A stretch of 9,360 bases of DNA from assembly GCA_023390955.1 (NCBI GenBank), contig JAEWBW010000556.1, positions 1-9,360 of the forward strand, given 5' to 3'. Below the pieces are notes generated by a model, which searched no databases, was not told the origin of the DNA, and saw only the letters and a program-made list of their open reading frames with translations. The translations under genes were made by a program, and so were the position numbers. Every line of letters starts with the position of its first letter. Positions within the stretch are counted from its first letter, which is position 1. This document shows, piece after piece, positions 7,842 to 9,360 of this stretch. Source of the stretch: Pseudomonadota bacterium. GTDB lineage: Bacteria > Pseudomonadota > Alphaproteobacteria > Rhizobiales > Xanthobacteraceae.

Positions 7842-9356
7842 GTGACAGTTGTCCTTCCCACGCCAACCCAACTCCGCGCGGTGGCCGAACAATGCGGCCT
7901 GTCGCTGACAGATGAGGACGTCGCCTCGTTCCGCGGCCTGATGCAGGGCTCGGTCGACGCCTACAATCTCGTCGGCGCCATGCCGGACGAACTGCCGGAA
8001 GTGAAATATCCGCGCACGCCGGGCTATCGGCCCTCGCCGGAAGAGAACACGCGCAATGCCTGGTACCGCAAGTCGACGGTGAAGGGCGCGGCCAGCGGCA
8101 AGCTGAAGGGCAAGACCGTCGCGCTGAAGGACAACATCATGCTGGCCGGCGTGCCCATGATGAACGGTTCGGCGACGCTCGAAGGCTACGTTCCCGATTT
8201 CGACGCCACCATCGTCACGCGCATGCTGGATGCGGGCGCCGAGATCGCCGGCAAGGTTCATTGCGAGAATTTCTGCATGTCCGGCGGCAGCCACACCAAC
8301 GCGGTCGGCGCCGTCCACAATCCCTACAAGATGGGCTATTCGGCTGGCGGCTCGTCCTCGGGCAGCGGCGTCGTGGTCGCGCTCGGCGAGGTCGACATGG
8401 CGATCGGCGGCGACCAGGGCGGCTCGATCCGCATGCCGTCCTCGTTCTGCGGCACCTACGGCATGAAGCCGACCTGGGGCCTCGTGCCCTACACCGGCAT
8501 CATGCCGATCGAGATCTTCGTCGACCACACCGGTCCGATGACGGCGACTGTGGCCGACAACGCACTGCTGCTCGAAGTGCTCGCCGGCGACGACGGTTAC
8601 GATCCCCGCATCAAGGCCCCGAAGGTCGAGGAATACACCAAGGCGCTCGGCCAGGGCGTCAAGGGCATGAAGATCGGCATCCTCAAGGAAGGCTTTGAGC
8701 AGCCGACCGCTGAGGCCGCCGTCAACGAAAGCGTCCGCGAAGCCGCCAAGCGTTTCAAGGATCTCGGTGCCACCGTGGAGACGGTCTCGATCCCGATGCA
8801 CCTCGCGGGTCCCGCGATCTGGACCCCGATCGGCACCGAAGGCATGACCCAGACCATGATGTATGGCGACGGCTATGGCCTCAGCCGCGCCGACCTCTAC
8901 TCGACCTCGCTGATGGATTTTCATCGCGGCTGGCGCCGGCAGGCCGACTCGCTGTCGGAGACCACGAAGTTGTTCCTGATGCTGGGCACCTACATCAACA
9001 ACACCTTCGGTCCCCGCTACTACGGCAAGGCGCTGAACATCTCCCGCCGCCTCACCGCCGCCTATGACAAGGCCTTTGGCGAATACGACCTGCTCCTGCT
9101 ACCGACCACGCCGATGAAGGCGACAAAGCTGCCGGAGCCGACCGCGAGCCGCGAGGACTACATCGCCCGCGCGTTGGAGATGATCACCAACACCGCGCCG
9201 TTCGACATCACCCATCATCCGGCAATGTCGATTCCTTGCGGCATGGTCGATGGCCTGCCGACAGGGCTGATGCTGGTCGGTAAGCACTTCGACGAGCCGA
9301 CGATCTATCGCGCGGCCCATGCGTTCGAACAGTCGGGCGACTGGAAGACGATGTAG
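7842..9356 (+). CDS. Amidase of the amidase-signature family (Rhodococcus-type amide hydrolase)
   Basis: Predicted 504 residues. It should hydrolyse a carboxylic amide to acid and ammonia (EC 3.5.1.4 type) in the cytoplasm. The catalytic triad is complete: K96 in ALKDN, S171 in the Ser/Gly-rich loop AGGSSSGSG, and S195 in GGDQGGSIRMPSS. These fall at exactly the residue numbers I recall for the Rhodococcus nitrile-pathway amidase (Lys96, Ser171, Ser195). Other shared segments are VPMMNGS, DATIVTRMLDAGAEIAGK, GLVPYTGIMPIE, NTAPFDITHHPAMSIP and the N-terminal helical domain of about 80 residues, typical of this subgroup and absent from GatA. The C-terminus is about 15 residues shorter than the Rhodococcus enzyme. 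Start GTG 7842 has an excellent ribosome binding site. The AmiC-like gene upstream supports amide catabolism. No nitrile hydratase gene is in view; substrate range (aliphatic, aromatic, indole-acetamide) cannot be read from sequence alone. Confidence 0.95.
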   Translation: MTVVLPTPTQLRAVAEQCGLSLTDEDVASFRGLMQGSVDAYNLVGAMPDELPEVKYPRTPGYRPSPEENTRNAWYRKSTVKGAASGKLKGKTVALKDNIMLAGVPMMNGSATLEGYVPDFDATIVTRMLDAGAEIAGKVHCENFCMSGGSHTNAVGAVHNPYKMGYSAGGSSSGSGVVVALGEVDMAIGGDQGGSIRMPSSFCGTYGMKPTWGLVPYTGIMPIEIFVDHTGPMTATVADNALLLEVLAGDDGYDPRIKAPKVEEYTKALGQGVKGMKIGILKEGFEQPTAEAAVNESVREAAKRFKDLGATVETVSIPMHLAGPAIWTPIGTEGMTQTMMYGDGYGLSRADLYSTSLMDFHRGWRRQADSLSETTKLFLMLGTYINNTFGPRYYGKALNISRRLTAAYDKAFGEYDLLLLPTTPMKATKLPEPTASREDYIARALEMITNTAPFDITHHPAMSIPCGMVDGLPTGLMLVGKHFDEPTIYRAAHAFEQSGDWKTM

Positions 9357-9360
9357 CACG

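Noticed and set aside
7818..8924. Long minus-strand open frame (368 codons) opposite the amidase gene
   Set aside because: Its translation is His/Arg/Ala/Asp-rich with no domain. The plus-strand frame encodes a complete amidase with catalytic triad and ribosome binding site. Long antisense frames are normal in GC-rich DNA.

Overview
This window looks like chromosomal DNA of an alphaproteobacterium of the Bradyrhizobium/Rhodopseudomonas group. The basis is high GC content with GC-rich third positions and a SecA sequence that, from memory, matches bradyrhizobial SecA closely. No database search was possible, so the genus-level guess is an inference. I see no rRNA, tRNA, CRISPR array, insertion sequence or phage gene.

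Layout: (1) 1-2306, plus strand: the 3' four-fifths of secA, the ATPase of the Sec protein-export machinery. Its frame is intact from the left edge to the C-terminal zinc motif except for one in-frame TAA at 708-710, where the family has a conserved tyrosine. A long GC-rich hairpin follows the gene. (2) 2379-5687, minus strand: five consecutive genes of unknown function, possibly one operon. In transcription order they encode a large TPR-repeat protein, a protein with an N-terminal zinc-ribbon-like cysteine cluster, a small secreted two-cysteine protein, a secreted TPR-like two-cysteine protein, and a two-helix membrane protein. The first three are translationally coupled or nearly so. (3) 5860-9356: an amide-utilisation locus. 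A MarR-family repressor gene (minus strand) diverges from a plus-strand gene for an AmiC/UrtA-type amide or urea binding protein with no visible signal peptide. This is followed by an amidase-signature-family amidase with a complete Lys-cisSer-Ser triad.

How the parts may work together: the 187-bp gap between the MarR and AmiC-like genes holds a perfect 12-bp AT-rich palindrome, a plausible MarR operator. The amidase has its own promoter-like element (TTGAAA, 17 nt, TGTAAT) with an operator-like inverted repeat in the spacer and a GC-rich hairpin at the predicted mRNA 5' end. An inferred model is that the MarR protein and the cytoplasmic AmiC-like protein control or sense amide for the downstream amidase. 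In Pseudomonas aeruginosa AmiC works with the antiterminator AmiR and a nitrilase-superfamily amidase. Here the enzyme belongs to a different superfamily and no AmiR/ANTAR gene is visible in the window.

The points most worth checking are the secA nonsense codon, the AmiC-like/MarR/amidase arrangement with its two AT-rich operators and leader hairpin, and the uncharacterised five-gene minus-strand cluster.
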